Assembly: GCF_003151255.1 (NCBI RefSeq)
Contig: NZ_CP029481.1
Coordinates: forward strand, 3,969,001-4,033,000
Direction of reading: 5' to 3'
DNA from: Microvirga sp. 17 mud 1-3
GTDB taxonomy: Bacteria > Pseudomonadota > Alphaproteobacteria > Rhizobiales > Beijerinckiaceae
Length of the DNA: 64,000 nucleotides
The notes below the pieces were generated by a model. The model saw nothing but the letters and a program-made list of their open reading frames with translations, did no database searches and had not been told where the DNA came from. Both the position numbers and the translations under genes were made by a program. Positions 18,953-29,678 of this stretch are shown piece after piece (within the stretch, counting starts at the first letter, position 1; each line of letters starts with the position of its first letter).

Positions 18953-21034
18953 ATGGCACCGTCGGACGCGAATCGCTCATCGAACCCCCTCCTCGAGCCA
19001 TGGGCGACTCCTTACGGAATCCCGCCCTTCGAGAGCATCGCACCGGAGCATTATGGGCCGGCTTTCGACGCAGCCATTGCGGAGCAGAAAGCGGAAATCG
19101 ATTCCCTTGCGGCAGGCACCGAGGCGCCGACATTCGCCAATACGGTCGAGGCATTGGAGCGCAGCGGTGCAACGCTGAAGCGCGTCGGCGGCGTCTTCTT
19201 CAATCTGGCCGGATCGCACACGAATGATGCGATTCAGGCCATCGAGCGCGAGATGGCACCGCGCCTCGCCAAGCATCGCAACAGCATCTTCATGAACGAG
19301 GCCCTGTTCCGTCGCGTGGACGCGCTCCACCGGGACAAGGACCGCCTCGGCCTCTCGTCCGAACAGGCGCGCCTTCTCGACCGCTATCATACGATCTTCG
19401 TGCGGGCCGGAGCCCGCCTCGGAGCGGAGGACAAGGCACGGCTCGCGGCCATCACCGAGCGTCTGGCCAGCCTCGGCACCCAGTTCTCCCAAAACGTCCT
19501 CGCTGACGAGAGGGATTATCGCCTCGTCCTCGAAAACGGCGAGGATCTGGCGGGTCTGCCGCCTTTCCTGCGGGATGCAGCCGCGCAGGCCGCGGCCGAT
19601 AGCGGCCTTGCGGGGAAATACGTCATCACCCTGTCACGCTCCAGCATCGAGCCGTTCCTGCAGTTTTCGAGTCGCCGGGACCTGCGGGAGCAGGCCTTCA
19701 AGGCCTGGATCCGCCGCGGAGAAGGCGGCGGCGCCACGGACAACACGGCCATCATCGCCGAGATGGTTCGGCTGCGCGCCGAGCGCGCGAAGCTTCTGGG
19801 CTATGAGACCTTCGCGGACTTCAAACTGGCCGACACCATGGCCAAGACCCCGGAGGCGGTGCGCTCGCTCCTCGATGAAGTCTGGGCGCCGGCACGGCGG
19901 CGTGCGATGGAGGAGCGGGACGACCTCCAGGCCCATGCCCAGACGCAAGGCGACAACATCGTCATCGAGCCTTGGGACTGGCGCTATTATGCCGAGCAGG
20001 TCCGCATCGCGCGGCACGATCTCGACGAGGCAGCGATCAAGCCGTACTTCCAGCTTGACCGGATCATCGAGGCGGCCTTTGAGACAGCGAACAGGCTCTT
20101 CGGCCTGAACTTCCAGGAATTGCAGGATTTCCCGCGCTACCATCCCGACATCCGTGCCTGGAAGGTCGTCGATGCGGCCGGAACACTCATCGGGATCTTC
20201 ATCGGCGATTACTTCGCACGTCCCTCCAAGCGCAGCGGCGCGTGGATGAGCGCTTTCCGCTCGCAGGAGAAGCTGACCGGTGATGTCCGCCCGATCATCG
20301 TCAACGTCATGAATTTCTCCAAAGGCGGCCGGGGCGAGCCATCCCTCCTCAGCTTCGACGACGCAAAGACGCTCTTCCACGAATTCGGCCATGCGCTCCA
20401 CGGCCTGCTCTCCGACGTGACCTATCCTCTCCTGGCCGGAACGGGCGTTTCGACCGACTTCGTCGAGCTGCCGTCCCAACTCTACGAGCACTGGCTGTCG
20501 CGGCCGGAGATCCTGCGTCGCTTCGCGACCCATTACAGGACCGGCGAGCCCATTCCTGAGGCGCTCCTTGACCGGTTAATGGCAGCGCGAAACTTCAACC
20601 AGGGCTTTGCGACCGTGGAGTATCTCGCCTCCGCCTTCGTCGATCTCGACCTGCACCGGCTTGCGGATGCGGCGCATGTAGATGCATCCGCCTTCGAGCG
20701 CGCCTCTCTCGACCGGATCGGGATGCCACGCGAGATCGTCATGCGCCACCGCACGCCGCATTTCACCCATGTCTTCGCGGGCGATGGTTATTCGTCAGGC
20801 TATTACAGCTATCTGTGGTCGGAGGTCCTCGACGCGGATGCGTTCAACGCTTTCGAGGAGACCGGAAACGTCTTCGATGGCGAGACGGCGGCGCGGCTGA
20901 AGCGCTACATCTATTCCGCCGGCAACCTGCGCGATCCTGCAGATGCCTACCGCGCCTTCCGCGGGCGTCTGCCGACCGCCGAGGCTCTTCTGGCAAAGCG
21001 GGGATTGGCCGCTCCGGGAGCGGAGGAAGCATAA
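18953..21034 (+). CDS. dcp: Peptidyl-dipeptidase Dcp (M3 family zinc metallopeptidase)
   Basis: 693 residues, as in Dcp. The zinc site is H476-E-F-G-H480 in TLFHEFGHALHGLLS, with the downstream helix TGVSTDFVELPSQLYEHW supplying the third ligand Glu. The N-terminal NPLLEPWATPYGIPPFESI and the C-terminal HFTHVFAGDGYSSGYYSYLWSEV are Dcp/OpdA blocks. The absence of a signal peptide suggests cytoplasmic action, removing dipeptides from C-termini of short peptides. That matches supply by the dpp transporter upstream, though the two are not in one operon. Its start has a weak GAGG site 35 nt after the hydrolase stop. Confidence 0.9.
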   Translation: MAPSDANRSSNPLLEPWATPYGIPPFESIAPEHYGPAFDAAIAEQKAEIDSLAAGTEAPTFANTVEALERSGATLKRVGGVFFNLAGSHTNDAIQAIEREMAPRLAKHRNSIFMNEALFRRVDALHRDKDRLGLSSEQARLLDRYHTIFVRAGARLGAEDKARLAAITERLASLGTQFSQNVLADERDYRLVLENGEDLAGLPPFLRDAAAQAAADSGLAGKYVITLSRSSIEPFLQFSSRRDLREQAFKAWIRRGEGGGATDNTAIIAEMVRLRAERAKLLGYETFADFKLADTMAKTPEAVRSLLDEVWAPARRRAMEERDDLQAHAQTQGDNIVIEPWDWRYYAEQVRIARHDLDEAAIKPYFQLDRIIEAAFETANRLFGLNFQELQDFPRYHPDIRAWKVVDAAGTLIGIFIGDYFARPSKRSGAWMSAFRSQEKLTGDVRPIIVNVMNFSKGGRGEPSLLSFDDAKTLFHEFGHALHGLLSDVTYPLLAGTGVSTDFVELPSQLYEHWLSRPEILRRFATHYRTGEPIPEALLDRLMAARNFNQGFATVEYLASAFVDLDLHRLADAAHVDASAFERASLDRIGMPREIVMRHRTPHFTHVFAGDGYSSGYYSYLWSEVLDADAFNAFEETGNVFDGETAARLKRYIYSAGNLRDPADAYRAFRGRLPTAEALLAKRGLAAPGAEEA

Positions 21035-21038
21035 AGCC

Positions 21039-21221
21039 TCAAAGGGCCGGGACGATCGGCAGACGCCATTCGCGCAGCTTGACCGCGCAAGGGGTCCTGC
21101 GGTCGACCGGCGCCGCCTTTTGCGGGCTGGTCCGAGCCTGATTCGACTGGCGAAGAACGCCCAAAAGAAAAGCCGCTCCCTGCGGATCCGTCTTCAGGGC
21201 ATTCGCGTCGAGCACCGGCAT
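21039..21221 (-). CDS. Small protein of unknown function (60 aa)
   Basis: Starts MPVLDANALKTDPQGAAFLL, preceded by a good ribosome site (AGAGGGA about 7 nt before the ATG at 21221). The N-terminal third looks like an ordered amphipathic segment, and the C-terminal half is basic (RTPCAVKLREWRLP). It ends 4 nt from the convergent dcp stop. I do not recognise the family. Length, start signal and non-random N-terminus favour a real gene, but it is short enough to be chance. Confidence 0.4.
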   Translation of the reverse strand: MPVLDANALKTDPQGAAFLLGVLRQSNQARTSPQKAAPVDRRTPCAVKLREWRLPIVPAL

Positions 21222-21297
21222 ATGGGTTTCCCTCTGGTTGCGTCCCCAGCGGGAGCGCCTTTCGGAATCAACAGCCCATCGAGCGGCAAAGTTCCCA

Positions 21298-22314
21298 TCA
21301 GACGGAAGCGAATCGAAGTTCGCTGATCTGCCGGGATACCGATCCTGGACCGAGAATACAGGAGGGAAAGTGGGCGTTATTGGGGCCGTCGGGGAATCTC
21401 TGCGGCTCCAGACAGAGGCCCGCATGGGGGCCGTAATGGGCACCGTTCAGGCCGGGGACAGGGATCTCGAGCATGTGCCCGTCATAGAACTGGACCCCGG
21501 GCTCCGTCGTCCAGAGCTCCATGGCCAGGCCGGACGTAAGGGATTGCAGCGTGGCCGCATGCCGGAGCGTTCCCCAGGGGCCGCGCAGCACGTAGTTGAT
21601 GTCGTAGACGGTCCGCTCCCGCAGCAGCTCCGCCGCGCCGATCGGTCGCTGGTTGCGGAAATCGTAGGGCGTGGCCGCCACGCGCCGGATCTCGCCGGTC
21701 GGGATAAGGTCCGATGCGGTCGGGGTCACGTAGTCGGCCGCAATCGTCAGGTGGTGCGAGCAGATGTCGAGGCTGCCGTCCAGGTTGAAGTAGCCGTGGG
21801 TGGTGAGGTTGACGGGCGTCGGCTGGTCGCAGGTCGCCTCCAGCACGATCCGCACCGTGGCGTCGGGGAGCAGGGAATAGGTGCAGGTGGCAACGAGACG
21901 CCCCGGATAGCCCATGTCACCGTCGTCCGACACCAGGGAGAGCGTCACGCTGGACCGCTGCTGTTCGACGATCGTCCAGTGCCGGGTCCCGAACCCGTCC
22001 GTTCCGCCATGGAGCTGGTTCCGCCCTTCATTGGCATCGAGCGTGTATTCATGCCCGTCCAGGGTGAAGCGCGCCTGCCCGATCCGGTTGGCATAGCGGC
22101 CGACAATGGCGCCGAAATATGGGGAATGGGCCTTGTAATCTGCGATGGAGTTGAGGCCGAGCACGACGGGCTGAGGCCCCTGTCGCGCCGGCACGATCAG
22201 ATCCCGGATGACCGCTCCCCAGGTCAGGACGCGCAATTCCATCCCGTCGGGGCCGGTCAGCGTGATCTCCCACACGTCCCGCCCGTCGAGGGTTCCAAAA
22301 TGGTCGATCGCCAT
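21298..22314 (-). CDS. Aldose 1-epimerase (GalM family)
   Basis: 338 residues from the ATG at 22314. GalM blocks are clear: LTWGAVIRDLIVP, YFGAIVGRYANRIG, NQLHGGTDGFGTRHW (catalytic His region), VNLTTHGYFNLDG (second catalytic His) and a late Glu in LCLEPQRFPDGPNN. It interconverts alpha and beta anomers of aldoses in the cytoplasm. It begins 2 nt after the upstream lactonase-like gene, so the two are co-transcribed and probably act on the same sugar. The genuine galactose mutarotase role is unproven; this is a broad epimerase family. Confidence 0.85.
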   Translation of the reverse strand: MAIDHFGTLDGRDVWEITLTGPDGMELRVLTWGAVIRDLIVPARQGPQPVVLGLNSIADYKAHSPYFGAIVGRYANRIGQARFTLDGHEYTLDANEGRNQLHGGTDGFGTRHWTIVEQQRSSVTLSLVSDDGDMGYPGRLVATCTYSLLPDATVRIVLEATCDQPTPVNLTTHGYFNLDGSLDICSHHLTIAADYVTPTASDLIPTGEIRRVAATPYDFRNQRPIGAAELLRERTVYDINYVLRGPWGTLRHAATLQSLTSGLAMELWTTEPGVQFYDGHMLEIPVPGLNGAHYGPHAGLCLEPQRFPDGPNNAHFPSCILGPGSVSRQISELRFASV

Positions 22315-22316
22315 GC

Positions 22317-23195
22317 CTATCCCTCGAAGATGTGGGCCCTGATGCCGTGGGTGCCTGTCTCGACCGCATAGAGATGCCCTGCCATGGGGTCCGTATGGGG
22401 ATCGTGGCCGATGCCCGCCGTGGTGATGTAGAGGGTCGTCAGGTCGGGCCCACCGAAGGCGCAGTTGGTGACCTGGGCCGTGGGCACCGGCACCACCATC
22501 TCGGCCCTTCCTTCGGGCGTGAAGCGGGTGATGCGCGACCCGCCCCAATGGCAGACCCAAAGATGGCCCCTGTGGTCGACCGTCATACCGTCCGGGTGGC
22601 CCCAGCCCTGCTCGAACGTAACGAAGACCCGAGGCTCGCCGAGCCGCTCGCCGTCCCGCTCGAAGGCCAGAATGGTCCGGTTCGTGGTGTCGGTCGCATA
22701 GAGCGTTTTCCCATCGGGGCTGCAGACCGGGCCGTTGGTGACGACGGTGCTCCCGTAAATGCGCGAGAGCGCGTGCCCATCCCAGCGCCAGAAGGCGCCT
22801 GTCGGCGCCGTTTCCGGATCATGCATGGTGCCGAAATAAATGCAGCCATCGGGTCCCACGCAGCCGTCGTTGAGCCTGTTGTCCGGCTGGTCCGGCTCGG
22901 GGGCCATGAGGGGCGTGGACTTGCCGCTCCTCATGTCGAAGCGGGCAAGGCCCGACTTGAAGCCCGCCACCACCACGTCCGGTTCGGGGGTCAGCAGGAC
23001 GAAGCCGACCGTCTCCGGAGCCGGAATGTGCCCGTGCTCCCCGGTGGAGGGCTTGTAATGCCAGATGCCCGGCTCCTTGATGTCGACCCAGAGGAGCGTA
23101 TCCGTGCGGTAGTCCCAGACGATGCCCTCGCCCAGGATGCAGGCGCTTGCCACGGCCACGTGAGGGACCTTCGGATAGACGATCGGATGGCTCAT
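22317..23195 (-). CDS. SMP-30/gluconolactonase family sugar lactonase
   Basis: 292 residues forming a six-bladed propeller. Metal ligands typical of SMP-30/regucalcin are visible: E23 in ILGEGIVW, N154 in VVTNGPVCSPDG and D202 in GHPDGMTVD. R107 and N109 in DNRLNDG match the substrate-contact pair. These enzymes hydrolyse aldonolactones to aldonic acids. With the epimerase 2 nt downstream it forms a two-gene sugar-oxidation unit, but the sugar dehydrogenase is not in the window. The promoter must lie in 23196-23441, a 246-nt divergent gap shared with the Liv-type operon. Confidence 0.88.
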   Translation of the reverse strand: MSHPIVYPKVPHVAVASACILGEGIVWDYRTDTLLWVDIKEPGIWHYKPSTGEHGHIPAPETVGFVLLTPEPDVVVAGFKSGLARFDMRSGKSTPLMAPEPDQPDNRLNDGCVGPDGCIYFGTMHDPETAPTGAFWRWDGHALSRIYGSTVVTNGPVCSPDGKTLYATDTTNRTILAFERDGERLGEPRVFVTFEQGWGHPDGMTVDHRGHLWVCHWGGSRITRFTPEGRAEMVVPVPTAQVTNCAFGGPDLTTLYITTAGIGHDPHTDPMAGHLYAVETGTHGIRAHIFEG

Positions 23196-23441
23196 CGGTC
23201 CCCTTTCCTGGAAAGCCTGGCGCTCTGCCGGTAATTCGGCCGGAATTGCAGCGGTTCAACCCCCCTCCCGCCCACCTTCGAGAGCAAGGCCTGGGGCGGA
23301 AGACCCTGGTGCACAGAGCGCAAGATTGGCTTGTCGCCGTTCCGGCAGCAAGGCGGGAATTCCCCGCGCTGCGACAATTGTGGCTTCCTTCCAGGCGCAA
23401 ATGGTCCTAGATCCTCCCTGGTCCTATGGTGGGGAATCCTC

Positions 23442-24647
23442 ATGGCGAAGACATTGACGATCCGCTGGCTGGCTCTCGGACTGGGGCTGGCGCTCGCAAG
23501 TCCCGCTGCTCAGGCGCAGCCTGCCCCGATCAAGATCGGCGAGCTGAACTCCTACAGCAAATGGGCCGCCTTCACGGTGCCCTACCGTCAGGGTTGGCAA
23601 CTGGCCCTCGACGAGATCAACGCCAAGGGCGGCGTGCTCGGGCGCAAGATCGAGATCATCTCCCGGGACGATGGCGCCACGACCGGCGATTCCACGCGCG
23701 TGGCGGAGGAGCTGGTGACGCGGGAGGGCGTGTCCTTCCTGTTCGGCTCCTTCCTGTCGAATGTCGGCGTCGCGATGGCGGACTACGCCAACCAGAAGAA
23801 GATCCTCTACATCGCTACCGAGCCGCTCACCGACGCCATCACCATGGCGCAGGGCAACCGCTATACGTTCCGCGTCCGGCCGAACAACTACATGCAGGTC
23901 GGCATGCTGGTCGATCAGGCCAAGGCCTCGGGCGCGAAGCGCTGGGCCATCGTGGCCCCCAATTACGAATACGGCCAATCGGCCGCCGAGGTGTTCAAGC
24001 GGCTCATCAAGGAACGGGTGCCTGGCGCGGAGATCGTCGCCGAGCAATACCCGGCCCTCGGCAAGATCGAGGCCGGCGCGACCGTGTCGGCGCTCGAACA
24101 GGCGAAGCCCGACGGGATCTTCAACGTGACCTTCGGGCCCGACCTCACGCAATTCGTCCGCGAGGGCAATGCGCGCGGCCTGTTCGAGGGCAAGAGCATC
24201 CTGTCGCTGCTGACCGGTGAGCCCGAATGGCTCCTCCCCCTCAAGGACGAGATCCCGGAAGGCTGGACGGTCACCGGCTATCCTTGGGACGAGATCACGG
24301 AGCCCAAGCACAAGGCCTTCGTGGACGCCTATCGGGCGAAGTACAAGGACACGCCGCGCCTCGGCTCGCTTCTCGGCTACATCACCGTGTACATGATCCG
24401 GGACACCATCGAGCGCGCCGGCTCCGTGGAGACGGATGCCCTCATCAAGGCTCTCGAGGACGCCAAGTTCGACACGGTCATCGGCCCCGTGACCATGCGT
24501 GGCATCGACAACCAGTCGACCATGGGAGCCTGGGTCGGCAAGCTCGTCCTCAAGGGCGCGACCGGCGGCATGACGGACTGGACGTACAATGACGGCGCAT
24601 CCTTCATGCCGTCCGAGGCCGACGTGAAGGCCGCTCGGAAGGACTGA
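23442..24647 (+). CDS. Branched-chain amino acid-type ABC transporter substrate-binding protein
   Basis: 401 residues from the ATG at 23442. A signal peptide (about 1-25, ending SPAAQA) precedes a Leu/Ile/Val-binding-protein fold: IKIGELNSYSKWAAFTVPYRQGWQLALDEINAKGG is the standard opening. It delivers a ligand to the fused permease and two ATPases downstream (54-nt gap). Proteins of this subfamily bind branched-chain amino acids, amides, urea or aromatic compounds. The binding-site motif is not diagnostic, so the substrate is open. It is divergent from the lactonase operon. Confidence 0.85.
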   Translation: MAKTLTIRWLALGLGLALASPAAQAQPAPIKIGELNSYSKWAAFTVPYRQGWQLALDEINAKGGVLGRKIEIISRDDGATTGDSTRVAEELVTREGVSFLFGSFLSNVGVAMADYANQKKILYIATEPLTDAITMAQGNRYTFRVRPNNYMQVGMLVDQAKASGAKRWAIVAPNYEYGQSAAEVFKRLIKERVPGAEIVAEQYPALGKIEAGATVSALEQAKPDGIFNVTFGPDLTQFVREGNARGLFEGKSILSLLTGEPEWLLPLKDEIPEGWTVTGYPWDEITEPKHKAFVDAYRAKYKDTPRLGSLLGYITVYMIRDTIERAGSVETDALIKALEDAKFDTVIGPVTMRGIDNQSTMGAWVGKLVLKGATGGMTDWTYNDGASFMPSEADVKAARKD

Positions 24648-24701
24648 CGCTTCCATGCCGCCACGCGCGTCCGCCCTCCGCCGGAGGGAAGGTTAGCCTT
24701 C

Positions 24702-26549
24702 ATGGATCCGTCGTTTCTCGCCATCCAGGCCCTGAACGGGCTCGCCAGCGCCTCGTCCCTCTTCATCACGGCCTGCGGGCTCACCCTCGTCTTCGGCGTC
24801 ACGCGGATCGTCAACTTCGCCCACGGCTCCCTCTACATGGTGGGCGCCTATACGGCCGCGACGCTGGTGCCGCGGCTGCTCGAACTCTCCTACGGGCCGA
24901 CGGCCTTCTGGGTCGGCATCCTGGCCTCGGCGCTGCTCGTGGGCGTGATCGGCATCCTGCTCGAAATCCTGCTCCTCCGGCGCATCTATCATGCGCCGGA
25001 ACTCTTCCAGCTGCTTGCCACTTTCGGGGTCGTCCTGGTGCTTCAGGATGTGGTGGTGCAGGTCTTCGGGCCGCAGGACATCCTGGGCCCGCGCGCGCCG
25101 GGCCTGCGCCAGCCTGTCGAGATCCTCGGGCGGCGCTTTCCCTCCTATGAGCTCGTGCTCATCGCCGCGGGACCGGTCGTGCTCGGCCTCGTCTGGCTCC
25201 TCCTGCGCAAAACGCGCTTCGGAATCCTCGTGCGCGCCGCAACCCAGGACCGGGATATGGTCGCGGCCCTCGGCGTGAACCAGGCGCTCCTGTTCACCGG
25301 CACCCTGTTCCTCGGCGCCTTTCTGGCCGGCCTCGGCGGCGCGCTGCAGATCCCGCGCGTCGCGGCGAATACGGGCATGGACCTGTCGATCATCGCCGAG
25401 TGCTTCGTCGTCACGGTCGTCGGCGGCATGGGCAGCGTTCCGGGGGCCTTCCTGGCGGCGCTCATCATCGGCCAGCTCCAGGCCTTCGGCATCCTGATCT
25501 TTCCCAAGAGCACCCTCGTGGTCGTGTTCCTGCTCATGGCGGTGGTGCTCGCCGTGAGGCCCTACGGGCTCTTCGGGCGGCCGGAGATCGTCGGCGGATC
25601 CCATGCGGTCGGCATCGCCAGCCGCAAGCCGTCGCGCTACAAGAGCCTCGCCTGGCTTGCAGTCCCCCTGCTCCTCGCCCTGCTTCCCCTGGTGGCGGAT
25701 GCCTATCTGCTTAAGGTCGCGATCGAGATCCTGATCTTCGCCCTTTTCGCGTTCAGCCTGCAGCTCCTCATCGGCGTCGGCGGCCTCGTCAGCTTCGGCC
25801 ATGCGGCCTTTTTCGGGCTCGGTGCCTACGGGGCGGCCCTGGGGGTGAAGTGGCTCGGCGCTCCCATGGGCGCGGCCCTGCCCCTCGGGGTGCTCCTCGC
25901 GGCCGTCGGCGGCGCGCTGATTGGCGCCTTCGTGGTGCGCCTGTCCGGCATCTATCTGGCCATGATGACCCTCGCGGCCGCGCAGATCCTCTATGCGGTG
26001 GCGTTCCAGTGGGTCGAGGTCACCGGCGGCGACAATGGAATCGTCGGCGTCTGGCCGCCGGCCTGGATCGGCGCACGCAGCGCCTATTATCTTCTCACCC
26101 TGGCGGTGACGACCGCGGCCCTGTTCCTGCTGACGCGCCTGATCGACTCGCCCTTCGGCTACGCCCTCCGCGCCGCCCGCGACTCCGAGGCGCGCGCCGA
26201 GGCCATTGGGCTGCATCTGCGCCGGCACCGCTGGATGGCCTTCACGATCGCGGGCGCGAGCGCGGGATTGGCCGGCGGGCTTTATGCTTTCTCGCGCGGC
26301 TCGGTCGATCCGAGCCTGCTCGGCATCCCGACCTCGGTCGACGCCCTCACGATGCTCCTCCTCGGCGGCATCCAGACGATTGCAGGCGCACCGGTCGGCG
26401 CCGCGATCCTGCATGCCCTGCGCGACTGGATCATGCCCCTGACGTCCTTCTGGCGCCTGTTCCTGGGCCTGAGCATCATCACTATGGTGCTGGTGTTCCC
26501 CCACGGCCTCGTCGGCACCCTCGCCCGCTGGCGCGAGGAGCGCGCATGA
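24702..26549 (+). CDS. Fused LivH-LivM permease of a branched-chain amino acid-type ABC transporter
   Basis: 615 residues, about twice a single Liv permease. Residues 1-295 are LivH-like (ACGLTLVFGVTRIVNFAHGSLYMVGAY, then GMGSVPGAFLAALIIGQLQAFG). A linker (about 295-320, RKPSRYKS) leads to a LivM-like half (LVSFGHAAFFGLGAYGAALG, DSEARAEAIGLHLRRHRWMAFTIAG). Both halves keep their own cytoplasmic ATPase-docking loop. The fusion fixes a 1:1 channel. The gene overlaps livG by 4 nt (ATGA). Confidence 0.9.
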   Translation: MDPSFLAIQALNGLASASSLFITACGLTLVFGVTRIVNFAHGSLYMVGAYTAATLVPRLLELSYGPTAFWVGILASALLVGVIGILLEILLLRRIYHAPELFQLLATFGVVLVLQDVVVQVFGPQDILGPRAPGLRQPVEILGRRFPSYELVLIAAGPVVLGLVWLLLRKTRFGILVRAATQDRDMVAALGVNQALLFTGTLFLGAFLAGLGGALQIPRVAANTGMDLSIIAECFVVTVVGGMGSVPGAFLAALIIGQLQAFGILIFPKSTLVVVFLLMAVVLAVRPYGLFGRPEIVGGSHAVGIASRKPSRYKSLAWLAVPLLLALLPLVADAYLLKVAIEILIFALFAFSLQLLIGVGGLVSFGHAAFFGLGAYGAALGVKWLGAPMGAALPLGVLLAAVGGALIGAFVVRLSGIYLAMMTLAAAQILYAVAFQWVEVTGGDNGIVGVWPPAWIGARSAYYLLTLAVTTAALFLLTRLIDSPFGYALRAARDSEARAEAIGLHLRRHRWMAFTIAGASAGLAGGLYAFSRGSVDPSLLGIPTSVDALTMLLLGGIQTIAGAPVGAAILHALRDWIMPLTSFWRLFLGLSIITMVLVFPHGLVGTLARWREERA

Positions 26550-27319
26550 CCCTGCTCGACGTTCACGGCCTGACCCGATCCTTCGGCGCCGTCACGGCGG
26601 CGCGGGATGTCGCCTTCACGGTCGAGAGAGGCGAAATGGTCGCCCTCATCGGCCCCAATGGCGCTGGAAAATCCACCGTGTTCAACATGATCGGCGGTCA
26701 GCTGAAAGCCGATGCCGGCAACATCCTCCTCGACGGCGTGCCGATCACCCATGCGTCGCCGCAGGAGCGGTTCCAGAAGGGGATCGGCCGGACCTTCCAG
26801 GTTGCGCAGGCATTCCTGTCCATGACGGTGGCCGAGAACGTGCAGATGGCGCTCCTCAGCCATCACCATGAGAGCGCTTCCCTGTGGGGCGCGGCGCGCC
26901 GGCGCTACCGGAACGAGGCCATGGCACTCCTGTCGCAGGTCGGCATGGAACAGGCGGCCGACCGCTCCTGCGCGGAGCTGGCTTATGGGGACGTGAAGCG
27001 GGCGGAACTCGCCATCGCGCTCGCGGGCGAGCCCAAGCTCATCCTCATGGACGAGCCGACCGCCGGCATGGCGCCCAGGGAACGCTCCGCCCTCATGCAA
27101 CTGACGGACTCCATCGCCCGCTCCCGAAAAATCGGAGTGCTGTTCACCGAGCACGACATGGACGTGGTCTTCGGCCATGCGGACCGGGTCCTGGTGCTCC
27201 TGCGCGGGGAGATCATCGCAGCCGGGAGCCCGGAGGAGATCCGGCGGGATCCCCGGGTTCGGGAGGCCTATCTGGGCGACGCCCACGCCCTTCAGCCCCT
27301 TCCGGGGAGGCCCGCATGA
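26546..27319 (+). CDS. livG: LivG-type ABC transporter ATP-binding protein
   Basis: 257 residues from the ATG overlapping the permease stop. Walker A is GPNGAGKST, Walker B is LILMDEPTAGMAP, and the switch is in LFTEHDMDVVF. The signature is the divergent ELAYGDVKRAELA, within the range seen in LivG proteins. The opening LLDVHGLTRSFGAVTAARDV is LivG-like. It hydrolyses ATP to drive import with LivF. It overlaps livF by 4 nt. Confidence 0.88.
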   Translation: MTLLDVHGLTRSFGAVTAARDVAFTVERGEMVALIGPNGAGKSTVFNMIGGQLKADAGNILLDGVPITHASPQERFQKGIGRTFQVAQAFLSMTVAENVQMALLSHHHESASLWGAARRRYRNEAMALLSQVGMEQAADRSCAELAYGDVKRAELAIALAGEPKLILMDEPTAGMAPRERSALMQLTDSIARSRKIGVLFTEHDMDVVFGHADRVLVLLRGEIIAAGSPEEIRRDPRVREAYLGDAHALQPLPGRPA

Positions 27320-28029
27320 GCCCGCCCCTGCTGGATGTGGAAGGGCTGACCGCCTCCTATGGACGCGCCCAGGTGCTGTTCGGGCTCTCGTTCCAGCTGC
27401 GCTCCGGCGAGGTGACGGCCCTGATCGGCCGCAACGGCGCCGGAAAGACCACCACGCTCAAGGCCATTCTCGGCCTCGTGCCGGCCGCGGCCGGGCGCCT
27501 CACCTTCCTGGACCGCCCGATCCTGGGACTGCCCCCTTACAGGATCGCCCGTCTCGGGCTCGGCTACGTGCCGGAGGACCGGCGCATCTTCACCGACCTG
27601 ACCGTTGAGGAGAACCTGGGGGTCGGCCGCCGCCCGGGCCGCGCCGGACGTTCCCCCTGGACGCCGGAGCGGCTCTTCCGCCTTTTCCCGAACCTGGCGG
27701 CCATGCGCGGGCGGCGTGGCAACGAGATGTCGGGGGGCGAGCAGCAGATGCTGTCCATCGCCCGGACACTCATGGGCAATCCGGAAGCCATCCTGCTCGA
27801 CGAGCCCTCCGAGGGCATCGCCCCGGTCCTGGTTCAGGCCCTGGCCGAGGCGATCCGGGCCATGAAGGCGGAGGGCGTCTCGATCCTCCTTTCCGAGCAG
27901 AACTGGGCCTTTGCGGCGTCCGTGTCCGACAGGGCCTGCGTCATCGAGCGCGGCGAGATGCGCTTTCAGGGCCCGATGGCGGACTTCCTCGGCGACGAGA
28001 GGCTGAGGGCCGAGACCCTGGGGGTCTGA
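27316..28029 (+). CDS. livF: LivF-type ABC transporter ATP-binding protein
   Basis: 237 residues. Walker A is GRNGAGKTT, the Q-loop region is YVPEDRRIFTDLTVEENL (LivF hallmark), the signature is MSGGEQQML, Walker B is ILLDEPSEGIAPVL, and the switch is in LLSEQN. In LivF the switch residue is normally Gln, as here. It closes the five-component transporter (binding protein, two fused permeases, two ATPases). Confidence 0.9.
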   Translation: MSPPLLDVEGLTASYGRAQVLFGLSFQLRSGEVTALIGRNGAGKTTTLKAILGLVPAAAGRLTFLDRPILGLPPYRIARLGLGYVPEDRRIFTDLTVEENLGVGRRPGRAGRSPWTPERLFRLFPNLAAMRGRRGNEMSGGEQQMLSIARTLMGNPEAILLDEPSEGIAPVLVQALAEAIRAMKAEGVSILLSEQNWAFAASVSDRACVIERGEMRFQGPMADFLGDERLRAETLGV

Positions 28030-28175
28030 GGCACGTTGGCGGCCCCGGGGCAGAAGAAGCGCCCAGGTTCTGCGCCTAAAGCGTTGACGGACGGGGCGAA
28101 AGGCCCGATATCCAGCCCGTCCGGCGCAAACCTGCGCCCGCCCTCACCTTTTGTCCTCTGAGGAATCTCCCCTTC

Positions 28176-29614
<1,439 letters not shown>

Positions 29615-29678
29615 GAGAGCAGGGTCGGCGCAGCTTCCTCTTGCGAAGAGCGCCGGTTCCTGAAACTCTCCGGGCATC

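Noticed and set aside
26546..27319. Divergent ABC signature in LivG (AYGDVKR instead of LSGGQ)
   Set aside because: LivG proteins normally carry a YG-containing variant signature, so this is not evidence of a dead ATPase.
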